A stretch of DNA of 64,000 nt from Ophiodon elongatus (lineage: Eukaryota; Chordata; Actinopteri; Perciformes; Hexagrammidae), in assembly GCA_016806645.1 (NCBI GenBank), contig JACSYO010002017.1, positions 252,501 to 316,500 of the forward strand, in the 5' to 3' direction. The notes below the pieces were generated by a model. It was not told the DNA's origin. It saw only the letters and a program-made list of their open reading frames with translations, and ran no database searches. Below are positions 47,715 through 59,850 of this stretch, piece by piece. The position numbers and the translations under genes are program-made. Every line of letters starts with the position of its first letter. The stretch's first letter is position 1.

Positions 47715-48680
47715 AATGAGGCCAGGCTGTCTGTCACTGAGAAACTGGGGCTGAACGAGGACATGTGTTCACCTGACACACACACAGCAGTAACAGTAGT
47801 GAGCCATTGTAAGCTTGCCCTGTCATCCTAGTTGCATCCTGCATAAATGAAGAGGTGTGTGTGTGTGCTCTCTCTCTAAACGTGTCTTCAGAGTCAAGGG
47901 TGTGGGGGGGGGGGATGCTCAGTGGAGCTATTATAAATCCAGAACCTCGACCTAGAAGCGTTCAGGAAGGAAAGCTGGATATTGCAAACTCTTAACGCCT
48001 CACTTACCTGATGGAGTTCACACACAATCTGTGTGTGTGTGTGTGAGAGAGAGAGACCTAGACCCTCTAATCCCTGTTAGTTTCTGGTGACTGGTCAGTG
48101 CAGCACATCCAATCTATCTTTCATCTCTGTCCCCGTTTCCACCTGCCCAGGACAAACCGCCACACACACTCTATTGTTTAATATTCACCTCACCATCATA
48201 CCCTGTGTGTGTGTGTGTGTGTGTGTGTGTTAAACTTGTACCCGTGCCAGTGTGCATTAATCTCCATTACTGGATCACATATATTAGGAGCTTGGAGGAG
48301 GGAGAAAGAGAGGACGACCATCAGAGAGCTCTCCGGGTTTCGCGGGTGTCTCCCCTCCTCTTACCCCTGTGCGTCTTGTAGCGTGCTGTGTTCTTTCTTC
48401 TTCTTATCAACTGACCCAGCAAAGGCCCAGTGGGTCGCATTTCAAGGGGTCTATTAGCAGAAATAGAATATAATGTTCATAATTGTGTTTTCATAAGCGC
48501 ATATTGGCCTAAAAGAAAGAATCGTCGGTGAGCTTCAGAATGAGCCCTTCGTATCCGCATCGGGAGAGGGTCCTCTTCTCAGAGTCCGCCATGTTCCATG
48601 TTACATGCACCGTGTTTCTACGGTAGCCCAGAACGGACAAAGCGAACACTTCAGTGTCTTTACATTACCTGAAGGCCGCC
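47713..48680. other. Intergenic, no gene seen
   Basis: Unique sequence with short GT runs near 48030 and 48205. No supported exon. Confidence 0.45.
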
Positions 48681-48694
48681 GTATTTCTCCGATG

Positions 48695-48870
48695 CACTGG
48701 TGCAGCAGACGGCTAGCTTAGCTTAGCATACAGACTAGAAACGGGGGACACAGTTAGCCTGGCTTGGTCCAAAGGTAAAACAGCTCCTCTAAAGCTCATT
48801 AATTAACATATCGTACCTTGTCTGTTAAATTAAAAACCAGCCTCTGCTATTTTTTAGGAGGATAATGTAT

Positions 48871-48921
<51 letters not shown>

Positions 48922-48956
48922 GTATATATATATGTATATATGTATATATATATATG

Positions 48957-49029
<73 letters not shown>

Positions 49030-49088
49030 ATATATATGTATATATATATATATATGTATATATATGTATATATATATATATATATGTG

Positions 49089-49176
<88 letters not shown>

Positions 49177-49260
49177 GTACTATTTCTTGGATGAGCGCAA
49201 TGCCTTTGTGGAACTCTCTCCGCTGGTTGACTGTAACCTCGTGGGGTCAACAGCTTGAGT
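48695..49260 (+). mobile_element. Fish interspersed repeat split by a TA expansion
   Basis: The left part has GCTAGCTTAGCTTAGCATA, then AGTTAGCCTGGCTTGGTCCA and AAAGGTAAAACAGCTCC. The right part has TACTATTTCTTGG and GTAACCTCGTGGGG. These phrases occur in the same order in a common percomorph repeat that I recognise. Between them the element is interrupted by about 300 bp of TA-rich microsatellite. The class (probably a non-autonomous DNA element) was not determined. Confidence 0.55.
48868..49174. repeat. (TA)n/(TATG)n microsatellite expansion
   Basis: Over 300 bp of TA dinucleotides with scattered TATG steps, probably unstable and hard to assemble. Tyr/Ile-rich open frames on both strands are artefacts. 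Confidence 0.95.
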
Positions 49261-49833
49261 CCTGCAGATGTCTGAATCTGATTATCTCATTCTAGACCAA
49301 CGAACCCCTTTTGCATTTATTCAGATGGTAAAATTGTGATCTTGAGACCATATTAAATCACGCAGTAATTGCAATGATTGTTAAAAGGCTATCCCTGTCA
49401 CTATCCCTGATGGATGATGGGGGCAGCTGATGATGAAACCTTTCGGGGACATCATGGGTGCAGCTCCAGGTTGCATCAGAGGTCCGCTCTGCTTTGAATT
49501 CTTGTGGACACACCTGAGGCCTCAGCCAATGCTGTGACACGTCGGAGCGGCAGCTCTGATTTAATGCTGTGAAAGAAAAAAAAAAAAAAAAAAAGCATTA
49601 GTGGGTCACATTTTCATCTATTGTGTGTGTGTTAAGCTAAAACTAATCTCCTTCATTGTGCGAGGTATGAATGCCTCGCACAAATGAGGGCCCCATATGT
49701 TTGGCTCCAGCCCGGAGCGGAGATGCCAAAAGGAGTTTTGCGCTCATTGATTTTGACAACGCTTAGTCGATACTGTTGACTTTGTGGCCTAGCCAGAGGA
49801 AAAAAATTTAGATCCTCCAGTCTCAGGCTTTCT
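49261..49833. other. Intergenic, no gene seen
   Basis: Unique sequence with a poly(A) tract at 49575-49594. Confidence 0.45.
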
Positions 49834-49840
49834 AGAGAGA

Positions 49841-49910
<70 letters not shown>
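49834..49910. repeat. (GA)n microsatellite
   Basis: GA array of 77 bp with one TA step. Confidence 0.95.
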
Positions 49911-49912
<2 letters not shown>

Positions 49913-50148
49913 CCGAGCTTGTCCTCACACAAAGTGTTTCTTGTGCTGTTCTTGACACAAGCACTTCTTTTTCTGTTGGGGTAGCCATTAGTTTGGGCGC
50001 GTCATCAAGTCCGCTGTGATTGGAAGATCTGCTGCATCTGTGTGTGTAAGGTTTCATTTCAAATGAGTATCTGTGGAATTAATCTTTGTCACATCTTTCT
50101 GTCATTATATTGTACAAGCCTCTTCCTCTCTTCTCTTCTGTTGTCCCC

Positions 50149-50187
50149 GCCTCTCTCTCTCTCTGTCTATCTATCTGTCTGTCTGTC

Positions 50188-50225
<38 letters not shown>
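50149..50225. repeat. Compound (CT)n-(TCTA)n-(GTCT)n-(GT)n array
   Basis: Four simple motifs follow each other without a gap: CT, CTAT, GTCT, then GT. Confidence 0.9.
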
Positions 50226-50227
<2 letters not shown>

Positions 50228-50408
50228 TGCGAGTGCGCAGACGGCTCCAGCAGAAGGTGCTGAGTGACGTCACCATTGATTGTAATGCTGGCAGTCATGT
50301 CTGTCATTGGACACAATTACTTTTATTGATCAACATCTCTACCTCCTCTCCTCTCCTTCGCTCGGCTCCTTTCAACTTTGCAGACGCTGCTGTTGGCACC
50401 AGATGCAG

Positions 50409-50478
50409 TGTCTGTGTGTCTGTGTGTGTGTGTCTGTGTGTGTGTGTCTGTGTGTGTCTGTGTGTGTGTGTCTGTGTC
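50409..50478. repeat. TGTGTGTC microsatellite
   Basis: GT array punctuated by GTCTGT words, like a short version of the tmem256 intron array. Confidence 0.9.
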
Positions 50479-50940
50479 ACTTCTTCAGCCACACACCAGC
50501 TTCAAAGTAACTTCCAGTGTTTAAAGGGCTCATGCATTATGATGCAGTATAATTGCTCCCCCCTTTTGTTTGCACTAACATTACTAACAAATATGCCGCT
50601 AACAGATGGCACACATTCATTTTGCCACACACAAGAAGCACAGACGTAGGCGTTTTATCAATGTCCCATATGAGAGGATTTGTTCAGTGGAGAATTTTGA
50701 GCAATATTTCGGCCTTCTAGTCCATTTGGGCTCAAAGAGTTGAGGTTCAAAGTTCATTCTTGACACTGGAAACTTTACAATTTTGACCACAAAGTAGTAT
50801 ATATTTTCTCACCTGTTTAGACTTCAGCTCAGGTGAACAAAACAAATAAATGTTTGAAGTGTTTGTTGGTGTAATGCTCATTCTGGCCACAAGACGTTGA
50901 AGTGCACCACGACCCCGTGTCCCTCACAGGGCTCATCATC

Positions 50941-51000
50941 AAGCATTCATGTTTTCTCTCAGATGAGTTATAATCTCCCTACAAGAAAACATGAATGCTT
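50941..51000. repeat. Perfect 17-bp inverted repeat with 26-bp spacer
   Basis: AAGCATTCATGTTTTCT at 50941-50957 is the exact reverse complement of 50984-51000. The stem stops abruptly on both sides. It could fold as a hairpin in DNA or RNA, but the stem is short for an animal pre-miRNA. Confidence 0.85.
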
Positions 51001-51622
51001 TAAACAATTTAAAAAGATTATCCTGTTAAACTTTTATTTTTTTCATCTGTTCTTTAGTCAAAAAACATTTCAGATCTAAGACTTGGAAAAAATGGATCGG
51101 AGATTCTTTTTCTCACCTTCCTCTCGGGGCTACCGTAAAAAAAACTGAAGTTGCACAATATACATACCAAATGGTGTTTATATCATAATTTATATATTCA
51201 TTGTTTATCAGGACAGTCTAAATGCTGTTAATGAAGTGTGGAATTTAATTGAAATACCCACATAAATATGCAAATATTTTTGGGGCTGGCAGATAGCACA
51301 AAATGTGATTTCAATACGGGGGGCCAGAATCACCGATATCAATACAGCTAATGCAACATGTAGCGGAGAGAAAAGTGTCGTAATGTATGACCTCAATGCA
51401 TTATTAATAGACTGCTGATGAATATTAGCAAAACATTCGCTATTTGTACTTAAAAACAAAATGCATGCAGATGAACATAAAAGCGAATGAGGTCATCAGC
51501 TCCCCCCGTTTCAAGAGTCAGACCTCCAACAAGGGGTTGGATCTCGATCCTCCTTTCTTCATGGTGTGGTCTCACCTGAGTGACAGACCACCTGTGACCA
51601 CCCACAGCGTCCTTCCTTCCAA

Positions 51623-51656
<34 letters not shown>

Positions 51657-53370
51657 CCTCCCCCTCATTCCCCTCTCCATCCCTCATTAGCCCTTCGTCT
51701 GTGTTGAATTATCCCGCCATTTTATTATTCTCCAGAGGCAGCCGGTGCTGACGCAGCGCTGAGGAGTTGTCTTGCCCCCCTACTCCCCCCCTACTGCCCA
51801 CACCCCCTACCCCCCGCCCCCACCACCTCTCTTCCGCAGCCCAGGGGAAAAAGGAAAACGAGGGAGGAGGAAGAAGAAGGCGGACAGGGAGGAGTAAGCT
51901 GACATCCTAGAGGGGGCCTCGGAAGATGGAAGAGCAAAAAGGCCAACAAAGGCCCGGGTGACGGGGGATGGGACGCGTTAAACTTCCCAGAAGAAGCAGA
52001 GTAGACAGACGGGACAGATGGGGAAAGGAACCGGCAGAAGAAAGACTGACATATTACGGATCCACCAGAGATTTCTGGCCTAAGCTCTGGCACACATTTG
52101 CGATCTAAAATAACTCAATCTTCCTTCGCTCACTAATCTCTCACTCTAAGTCTTTATTCCCTCCCCCATCTTGTTCTCCGTCTCCTCAAAACATACAGTT
52201 CAAAGACCTCCCTGCTCCTCCCTTCCTGTTCCCACATTAATTAAATCTGTGTGTAATTACTATCGTCGAGAAGGGAATCTGAGGCAGGCGAGGAAGATTG
52301 GTCACGGCCTCGGTATCTTTGAAGTGAAATTGCTTGAGCAAAGTTTACTGCCAGAATATGAAGACTGCACTGTAACGGCGCACAGGGAAAGGTGTGTGTG
52401 TGGTGGTGGGGGGTGGGGGGGTGGGGGGGCTTGAAATGGCAGATTTTAACTGAGCTCCCACCTGTTGTCGGGCTCAACCTGGCATCTGAACCCACTGTGA
52501 GGACACGGAGGCCCGGGGAATGAGATTGGGAGGGCTGAGGGAGAGAGCAGTCTATTTCCCCCCACGGAGATCAATTGTGTGATGATGTCTTTTTTTTCTT
52601 TCTGTAGCAGCACATTAAAGCTGCTCGTCCTCATTTTATGACCTTCCTGCAAAATACTTCCCCTCGGCGGCGTCTTAGTTTATTCATGGCAAAAGCGTTT
52701 GTGATTATTCATCAGCGGCTGCAGGGACTTGAAGACGTCAATTGTGCGTTCAAAGAAAGGAAAAGTTGTGGCGGTGAGCGGCGACTCACGCTGTCGCGCT
52801 CCGTCATCGCAGAGAGAAGTCTCTTTCTTTGCATTTTAGTATTTATTGCGACAGTTACTGCGACAATAGTGTTGAAACTGGAGGTGCTGGCGTTTGAAAG
52901 GCGTGGGGATTTACCAGGTAGGGAGGATGGATAAAAAAAAAAGATGCTTTTGGTTGCATCATGGGAAATGTGAGCTCCAGTGTTTTTGGAGCTGGATCCA
53001 CTCTAGTGGAGTCGCCATGTTGAGAGCCGTTTGGAGGCAATCCCTAAATCACAGATATGCTCTGAATTTGAAATCCAGCAGCTTCAACGTATCCAAAAAT
53101 CCCATCATATCAAATCCAACGTTAAATGATTACATGTCTTTGTTTCAGTCGTCACACCCTCGGACGGAACTACTAACCTTTGAGCTGTCATTCATCCACT
53201 TTGCCTGTAGGCTAAGCCGCTGCCATCATCTTTTCTTCATCGGGCGGTTATCCCCCCCCCGCCCCCCCCCCGCCCCTCTCCCTCGACATGGACCACTCAG
53301 GCCAGGGCAGGACCGAGACATGAATAATTCTACAACAGAGCTGTGTTTATTATTGCACTTAGTTCAATGG
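51001..53370. other. Intergenic, no gene seen
   Basis: Contains a (CT)n run at 51624-51656, C-rich sequence at 51776-51830, a G-rich tract at 52400-52431 and C tracts near 53250-53275. Open frames at 52638-52934 and 52894-53523 lack recognisable domains and exon signals. Confidence 0.45.
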
Positions 53371-53373
53371 GAC

Positions 53374-53413
53374 CTGTGTGTGTGGGTGTGTGTCTATGTG
53401 TGTGTGTGTGTGC

Positions 53414-53447
<34 letters not shown>

Positions 53448-53456
53448 ATGTGTGCG
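53374..53456. repeat. (GT)n microsatellite
   Basis: GT array with CG and CA interruptions. A CA array follows 211 bp downstream. Confidence 0.92.
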
Positions 53457-53665
53457 TCCTCTCCTCCATTCATCCCTTCCTCCTCTTTTACTCCCGCTCT
53501 CCACGCTCATGGGAGCTCACTGACATGAATAGGAATGTGGCCCTCCCATCATCCACACACACGCAGACACGTAGAATGTGAATGATATAAGAGTGTCACG
53601 TCAGTGTGCAAAAAGGCTTGCATTAATCCTCCGAAATTTACATGTGCATATATTTGCAGACACTG

Positions 53666-53667
<2 letters not shown>

Positions 53668-53699
<32 letters not shown>
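53668..53699. repeat. (CA)n microsatellite
   Basis: Pure CA array of 32 bp, complementary to the preceding GT array. Confidence 0.95.
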
Positions 53700-53703
<4 letters not shown>

Positions 53704-54180
53704 GTATTGTATTATATGCTTCTCCTGCAGAGCTTCTATTTATGCTGAAATAAATGTGTTTTAAAAATAATTCAAAAAGCCAGGTAATCCATTTTTGCAC
53801 ACAGGTTTGGGGGGGAGGATGGAGGAGGGAGGGAGGAGGAAAGGAGGTGGAAACGAGGTGGAAACCGGCTGATTGGACGAAAAGTACTCCATGGAGAGAT
53901 AATGGAAACGAGAGACGAAGGGAGTGGAGAAGAAAGAAGAAAGAAGAATGCGGAGGTATGAAATGGAGTAATACTCCGAATCTAATATCACTCTTTATGT
54001 AAGGGCACTGGTGTGATTGTATGTTATTAAACCACGGCAGATAGCGGTAGTGCACGTGTGTGTACGCGTGTGTTTTGTATCTGTGGGCAATCCATCATTT
54101 TACGAATCGCATACCGTAAAAATACAAAACAATCTCACCATACAGAAATCACAGTACACAAAGATCGCATTGCTGTAAAA

Positions 54181-54182
<2 letters not shown>

Positions 54183-54231
<49 letters not shown>
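54183..54231. repeat. (CA)n microsatellite
   Basis: Pure CA array of 49 bp. Confidence 0.95.
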
Positions 54232-54232
<1 letters not shown>

Positions 54233-54954
54233 GACTGCCTTGTACTGTATGTACTGTATGTGTTGCATTTTACAGTGTTGGTGCAACTAAAATTTTGAAA
54301 ATAAAAGCATCAAGAAATTAATTAATTAGGTTAACTATTAGCCCTAACATTTAACCATAATATGTTATGGAATAATTATTTTCACAATTTTTTACTATTA
54401 ATCGGTATGGTAAAATGGGAATAAAGTATATAAATCTTGGATGACAAAAAATAATAAAGCCCCATGCGCTCCAAAAAAAACCTCAGTCTACCCGCCCTTG
54501 AGTGAAAAGAAAAATACCCACATAACCCTCTCCCGTTTCTGACCCCTTCCATATAACTATTTTCATACAGTCCCTAAGCTCATCTTGAACAAATCAAATG
54601 GGTTTTAATACTGACATTTTGAATCTTCGCACAATTTTCGCATCATTTCCAGTTGATATCATTGGACATTTTTTACAATTTACATTAAGACAGAAGAAAT
54701 CTTCTTATCTTCATATATTTGACTTTAAACCTTTGTGTGCCTTGGACTTCAGGAGTAGGTTTTCCAATAGGGGCTTGGGCTCAGGTAGTCAAGCGTGATG
54801 CATTAAGGTTTTTTTTAATTAACTGAACGTGGACGTATCAATGCAGAGACTGAGCTTTCATGCAAAATTAATCCATATCCATAAGACTGGACAGGCTTAC
54901 AACAGTCCTGCGACAACCACCATTTTTCTTTCTTTATCTGGTCGGAGCACCCAA

Positions 54955-55290
54955 CCCTATAGCTTTAAAGGGGAAGTCTATCAATTACACATTCAAGATT
55001 ACAGACCTCTGGGAGTACTACTGCATATGTGAACAAAAAGTTCTAAAGCTTTTTTGTGAGAAGTCTGATGAATTGTGTCTGTCGGGGCTGAAAAGAACCC
55101 GTTTAAAAAGTTATCAAATCCGGGGGTGTGGAGTTAAAAAGAAGAGAGCTTACCGTAGCCAGCCCTTCATCTCTACTTGAGACTAGCTCCAGGCTACTTT
55201 ACGCTACACTACAGCACTAGTGTAACACACCCCAAATCTGAGACTGACCTGTCGGCGGCTGGGTTGCATTGTGGGTAATATGCAGCAGGT
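54955..55290 (-). mobile_element. Fragment of a fish MITE (TTTAAAGGGGAAG end)
   Basis: One terminus, CTTTAAAGGGGAAGTCTATC at 54962, and the internal phrases CTCTGGGAGTACTACTGCATA, GAGTTAAAAAGAAGAGAGC and TTGCATTGTGGGTAAT match a repeat common in percomorph fishes as I remember it. The opposite terminus was not found, so the copy is truncated. Orientation is arbitrary. Confidence 0.5.
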
Positions 55291-56126
55291 TTAGACAAGA
55301 AAGTGCACTGCCCAATCTGTGGAGTACTCCCCAAAGAACTTTGAGTCATGCCACCAAGACTTTCTTCATGTCATATATTCACATGGTATACTCTTATTTT
55401 AGATGCTTACTTTTTTGCTTACAAAGAAACATTTGTTTCTGTTTCTCTGAACATATTTTGGTTTTAAAACTCATCTGCTAAATAATAATTTTTTTGTTGT
55501 TAAAATAAACCTTCGTAAACAATCTGTAGCGTCTACATATTCATGATCCTTCTTGACCCAAAGTCAGATTTGAAATGACAACAAATAGACAACCCCCCCC
55601 CCCCCCCCACCCCCTTGTCAGTGGGAAACTTCCGTTATGACACCAGTCTTTATAAGATTTTTGAACAAATTGGAGCGCACGTGCACCGCGTAAGGTCTGT
55701 GTGTGGAGACTGTGACTCTGGCCTCCCGGCTCCGAGGCCTCCAGTGATGGGGACAGTAACAGTCACCTGAAGCGAGGGTTGACATGAGGGGACTGTCGGA
55801 CGGCTCTAAATGCATATACGTATATAAAATGTGCTCCTTCGTCGCGGCCACTTATTCCTCCTGTCCATCAATGTCTGCGTGAGACGGAGGAGCCGAGCCA
55901 CGGATCGGTGCCTCGCGGGTGGAAGGAGAGATAGGGTGGGGTGGGGGAGAGGGGATGGGGGGGGGGGGAGAGATGGGGAAGGACAGCGAGAGTGAGTGAG
56001 ACTGGAAGAAAAGAACCCAGTGGTGCTGGGATGCAACACAGAGCCGTTCGCGCCTTTCACACCGTAGGATGAGTCATCTCGCTCGGCACTGCGCTGTGAA
56101 TGAAACGGAATGGGGAGGGACACCAG

Positions 56127-56130
<4 letters not shown>
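55291..56130. other. Noncoding stretch, no gene seen
   Basis: Contains a poly(C) tract near 55592-55608 and a G-rich tract at 55930-55970. No exon was recognised. Confidence 0.45.

Positions 56131-56171
<41 letters not shown>
56131..56171. repeat. (GT)n microsatellite
   Basis: Pure GT array of 41 bp. Confidence 0.95.
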
Positions 56172-56174
<3 letters not shown>

Positions 56175-56379
56175 GGGGAGTAGGGGGAGCAAGCATCACA
56201 TGCTCACACATGATGTCTACCTCAGATTCTTTCAATGAAAGTGTGAGGAGGGAGGAGAGCCGGTCACAGACAGGAGGGAGAGTGCATGAAGAGTTACTGG
56301 AGAGGATGTCTGTGAGGACACGGTCCTGTACAGCACTGATGTCAGGGGGCGGGGGGAGGGAGGGTGTGGGAGGGGGGGC

Positions 56380-56575
56380 TGAGTCAAGTCAATTTTATTC
56401 ATATAGCCCAGTATTACAAATCCCAAATTTATCCTAGGGGGCTTTTTCCATCTGCATATGACACCCTCCGTCCTTTTCGACCCTCGCAGCAGATAACAAA
56501 AAGCAACAAAGCCCCTTTGTGTGGAAAGAGATTGTGAGAAACCTCAGGAAGAACAACTGAGGAGGGATGAACAGA
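56380..56575. mobile_element. Fish interspersed repeat (TTTTATTCATATAGCCCA type)
   Basis: The sequence AAGTCAATTTTATTCATATA followed by GCCCAGTATTACAAATC, CCTCGCAGCAGATAAC and GAAACCTCAGGAAGAACAAC matches a very abundant teleost repeat as I know it, with modest divergence. Class and full ends were not determined. Confidence 0.65.
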
Positions 56576-58501
56576 ATTACAATATAAACAATCAATATGA
56601 GAAAATGGTGCATAGAATGTGAAAATAAATTAAAAAAAGATGGATCCGGGAGAACTCAAACCCCAGATCCCCAGCTGATACACAAACACAATGCCTCATG
56701 AGTCTTGTCCACTTTATGGCTTTTGCATCATCTACTTTCCTCCATCAGCATTTCTGGAAGTTTGATGACTTTGCGCCGTGTTTCATCCGGGAATTCAAAT
56801 ATTACAGAGATGAGAGCGAGAGGGTTTAGGAGGAAAAGCTTCTTTTTTTTAACTCTAACTAAAGACATACAGTCCAAACTGAACATTCCTGATGAGCTTG
56901 TGGTGACTATATGTTTGGGTTTTCAGTGGGTTCTGATGAAATGATCTGCTGGTGTATTTCTTTACTTCAAGGCGTGTTCTTGCCTCTGTGCATGTGGAGG
57001 CTGTGATGAGAGGTCAACCACTGGCTCAATCCACCCATCAATCAATTATTTTAACCACGTAATCCCTCGTAAAGTCATTTGTCCCGGATCACCGCCTCTC
57101 ATTCAGAGACAAAGGGGAGGCTGCCCAGGAACAACAGGAGTTCAGGAGGGAGAGCAAAAGGAAAGTCAGAGGAACACTGTGGTGCTGTCAGGAATACAAA
57201 TGAATCAAAGCAAAGTCGTCAATATTTAAATGCCGGTAATCGCATGTGTTGAGGCGATGGCAAAGACAAAACGGCAAACAATGGAGGGATGATCGATACG
57301 TGGAATCTGAATCCATTGCTGAAGCAGTGGTTGGGCCCAAGACTTGAAGCTGGATTGAGATTCTTCTTCTGACTCCTTTTAACGTTAGACCCACAGGACC
57401 ACAGAATCGGAGACACAAAACAATCTGTCCGCTCAGCGTTTTCTCCTCCTCAGAGGTGTGGGTCCGAATAGCCAGAACAGCATGCTGCGACCAGATGCAG
57501 TGCATTCTGGTCTTTTTGGCACACTGCATTTGATACACTATGTATTGGGACATATATTTTTCTGGCATACTAATAGAAGGGTGGATATTGGAACACAGAG
57601 TATAGAAACCTTCATTAAACCTCTGAACTGATCCTGTCTACCTGTTTTGTCTGCATTTGGGTCCAACACGGTTTTTCTTGAGTCGGGAGAGCGTCAGTGT
57701 TTCAGAAAAAAAAAAAAGCAACACAAATGAGCTTTTATTTTGATGGTTTTGGAGTTGACCAACAAATCCACTAAGAGAGGAGATGATGGTTTCCACAACT
57801 CTGCACTACTACTACTACTAGGAAAAAAACAAAACAAGAAGTAGATGTGCAACAAAGTAAAGCACATAATAATGCTCCAAATGCCGTGTGATTAATTACA
57901 ACGAGAAGATAATTATAATCTACAATATTGCACGATAACAAAGTCTATTTCATTTACCGTCCAGTTTGGCTTTCAGTGTTCAATAGATGTTCTGTTCTGA
58001 GACACATTTACAACGGAGGATCACATCTACACATCAACGCGTAGACACACAAGTCGGACAACTAATATCATTTGTTGTTTACTTAATCTCTCTCTCTCTC
58101 TCTCTCTCTCTGTATTATTATCTAATATTGTGCAAATTGTAATTTAATATCTTTTTGATTTTCATTTGACTCCAAGGCATTACTGTTATTACTGTTAAGT
58201 ATAGGTACTCGTAATATTACATGTTGGTATAAATAAAAAGGAGAAAGCTTTAGATCACGGTCAGCAATGTGCAGTATAATTCTTCCCAATTTTATTCAAA
58301 TTAACTCATAAACAATTGTAATCCTTACTACATACATGTAGGTACAATGTGGGAACTTAATTAATTAATATCATTATTATCATTTCTATAACACCGCTGT
58401 AACTTATTTAAAAATGATCATAGAACTTACCAACACTGGAGATGATAACCAAATAAAGAAATACATAGAAAATAACTACAAGATACGTTTGTGTTTTTAC
58501 T
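56576..58501. other. Intergenic, no gene seen
   Basis: AT-rich unique sequence with a (CT)n run at 58088-58112. No supported exon. Confidence 0.45.
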
Positions 58502-58873
58502 TTGCAACAAACAGAGGTAAAAGAGTATCGTCAGGTACACACTGTTGGCCCAAATAGATCAATGAAGCGTTTGAGAGTCATTGCACGATATCAAAATGAA
58601 ATGATGAGACGACAAGTGCATCTCATAATTGGGTTCTGTTCTGGGAACCATCTTAGAACCATTAGAGGTGGTGGTGGAGAACAGGGTCCTGCACAAACCG
58701 CCTCCCGGAGACTGATCCAGCTCCGCTGTGACAAGGACCGCGTCAGGAGCTCCTTCCTTCCAGCGGCCATCTCACTCTACAACCAAAAGAGAGGAAAAAT
58801 AAATCACCGATATGCAACTTTGGTGAAAATCCCTTTGCTGCTTCGAACCACTGCGTTCAGTTCAGATTTGTAG
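58502..58873 (+). pseudogene. Decayed LINE reverse-transcriptase ORF, C-terminal end
   Basis: An open frame ends with CDKDRVRSSFLPAAISLYNQ, which matches the usual C-terminal motif of fish non-LTR retrotransposon ORF2 proteins (R-x-SF-x-P-x-A-x-x-LYN). This GC-richer block (about 58660-58800) stands out from AT-rich flanks. Upstream residues of the frame do not look like reverse transcriptase, and no catalytic domain is present, so this is a 5'-truncated or eroded fragment. The clade was not determined. Confidence 0.5.
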
Positions 58874-59335
58874 CGACTGACTTTGTCGTTAATTCACTGT
58901 TTTTGCTCAAGCTAAGTGTCGCATCACTGTTAATATAGCCCCTCCCATTCTGTTGGACCACACATTCACGGGACCTTATTTCATAAAAAGAAATATGTCA
59001 ATGGGGAGAGACAAATAACTATTTGATTCTGTTTGAATTGTGCCATGAATTGCACATTATGCTTGTCAAATAAACAAATCATTTTGCACGTCAAGAAAGT
59101 TGCATTTTGTCGTAAAAACTGTTGAAGTATAAGACTGTGAAGGTATGTAATCAGAAAGAGTACACACCTGAAAGCCGTGTACCGGGATGTACTACACGAA
59201 CAACGGGCCTCGCTCGTTTATTTATAAAATGAGTCGTTGGATGAAAAACATCGGATAAGGTAACGTTACATTTGTGCATGGATATAGCTCAGTTACCTGG
59301 CTAGCTAGCAAGCTAAGGTGACGGCTGTGCTGTGA
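58874..59335. other. Intergenic, AT-rich
   Basis: No exon recognised. GCTAGCTAGCAAGCTAAGG near 59303 resembles words common in fish repeats. Confidence 0.4.
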
Positions 59336-59339
59336 CGTG

Positions 59340-59850
59340 CATTATGCGAGATGGGAGGTGGAGTTCACTGATTGATTTCACACAAAACTAAATGATGCCA
59401 CAAATCTATGACAAACTGACTTTCTATAAAAGTCTATGAGAAAATGACTCTACTTCTCTCTTGATTTATTCCCTCAGAAAACATTGTAAACATGAGTTTC
59501 AAGTCTTCTTCAATACACCATGATGTTTATTTCGTAAATTATGAACCATTTAGAGTAAACCATAAAGCAGGGTATGCTTTAGGGCGGGGCTACCTTGTGA
59601 TTGACAGGTCACTACCACGGCTATTGTCTGGTCTGGGTGTTGCCCCTGATTTGATGTTAGAACTTAAACACTTTTACATTTTCAGTTCATGAAAGTCAAT
59701 TGTAACATTTTGGTTGCTTAAAAATGTCTTTCCTTGGGTTGTCCTGATCGGGTCACTTCTGATTGCGACAGCCCCAATGCTGAACTCGAGGCTTCAAAAC
59801 CGTAGTTCACAAACCAATGGGTGCCGTCACAGTACCCACGTCCACTTCTT
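59340..59850 (+). mobile_element. Fish interspersed repeat (CTATGAGAAAATGACTCTAC type)
   Basis: Consecutive phrases CTATGAGAAAATGACTCTAC, CTCAGAAAACATTGTAAAC, GTATGCTTTAGGGCGGGGC and TGTGATTGACAGGTCACTA occur in this order in a repeat I recognise from many percomorph genomes. The 66-codon open frame at 59492-59692 is part of the repeat. Confidence 0.6.

Noticed and set aside
48865..49295. Tyr/Ile repeat proteins on both strands
   Set aside because: Pure translation of the TA/TATG microsatellite.
50941..51000. microRNA precursor
   Set aside because: The 17-bp stem ends abruptly and is shorter than typical animal precursors, so it was kept only as an inverted repeat.
52638..52934. 98-codon frame with a hydrophobic segment
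   Set aside because: No recognisable family, no good splice sites or Kozak context, and codon use like surrounding noncoding DNA.
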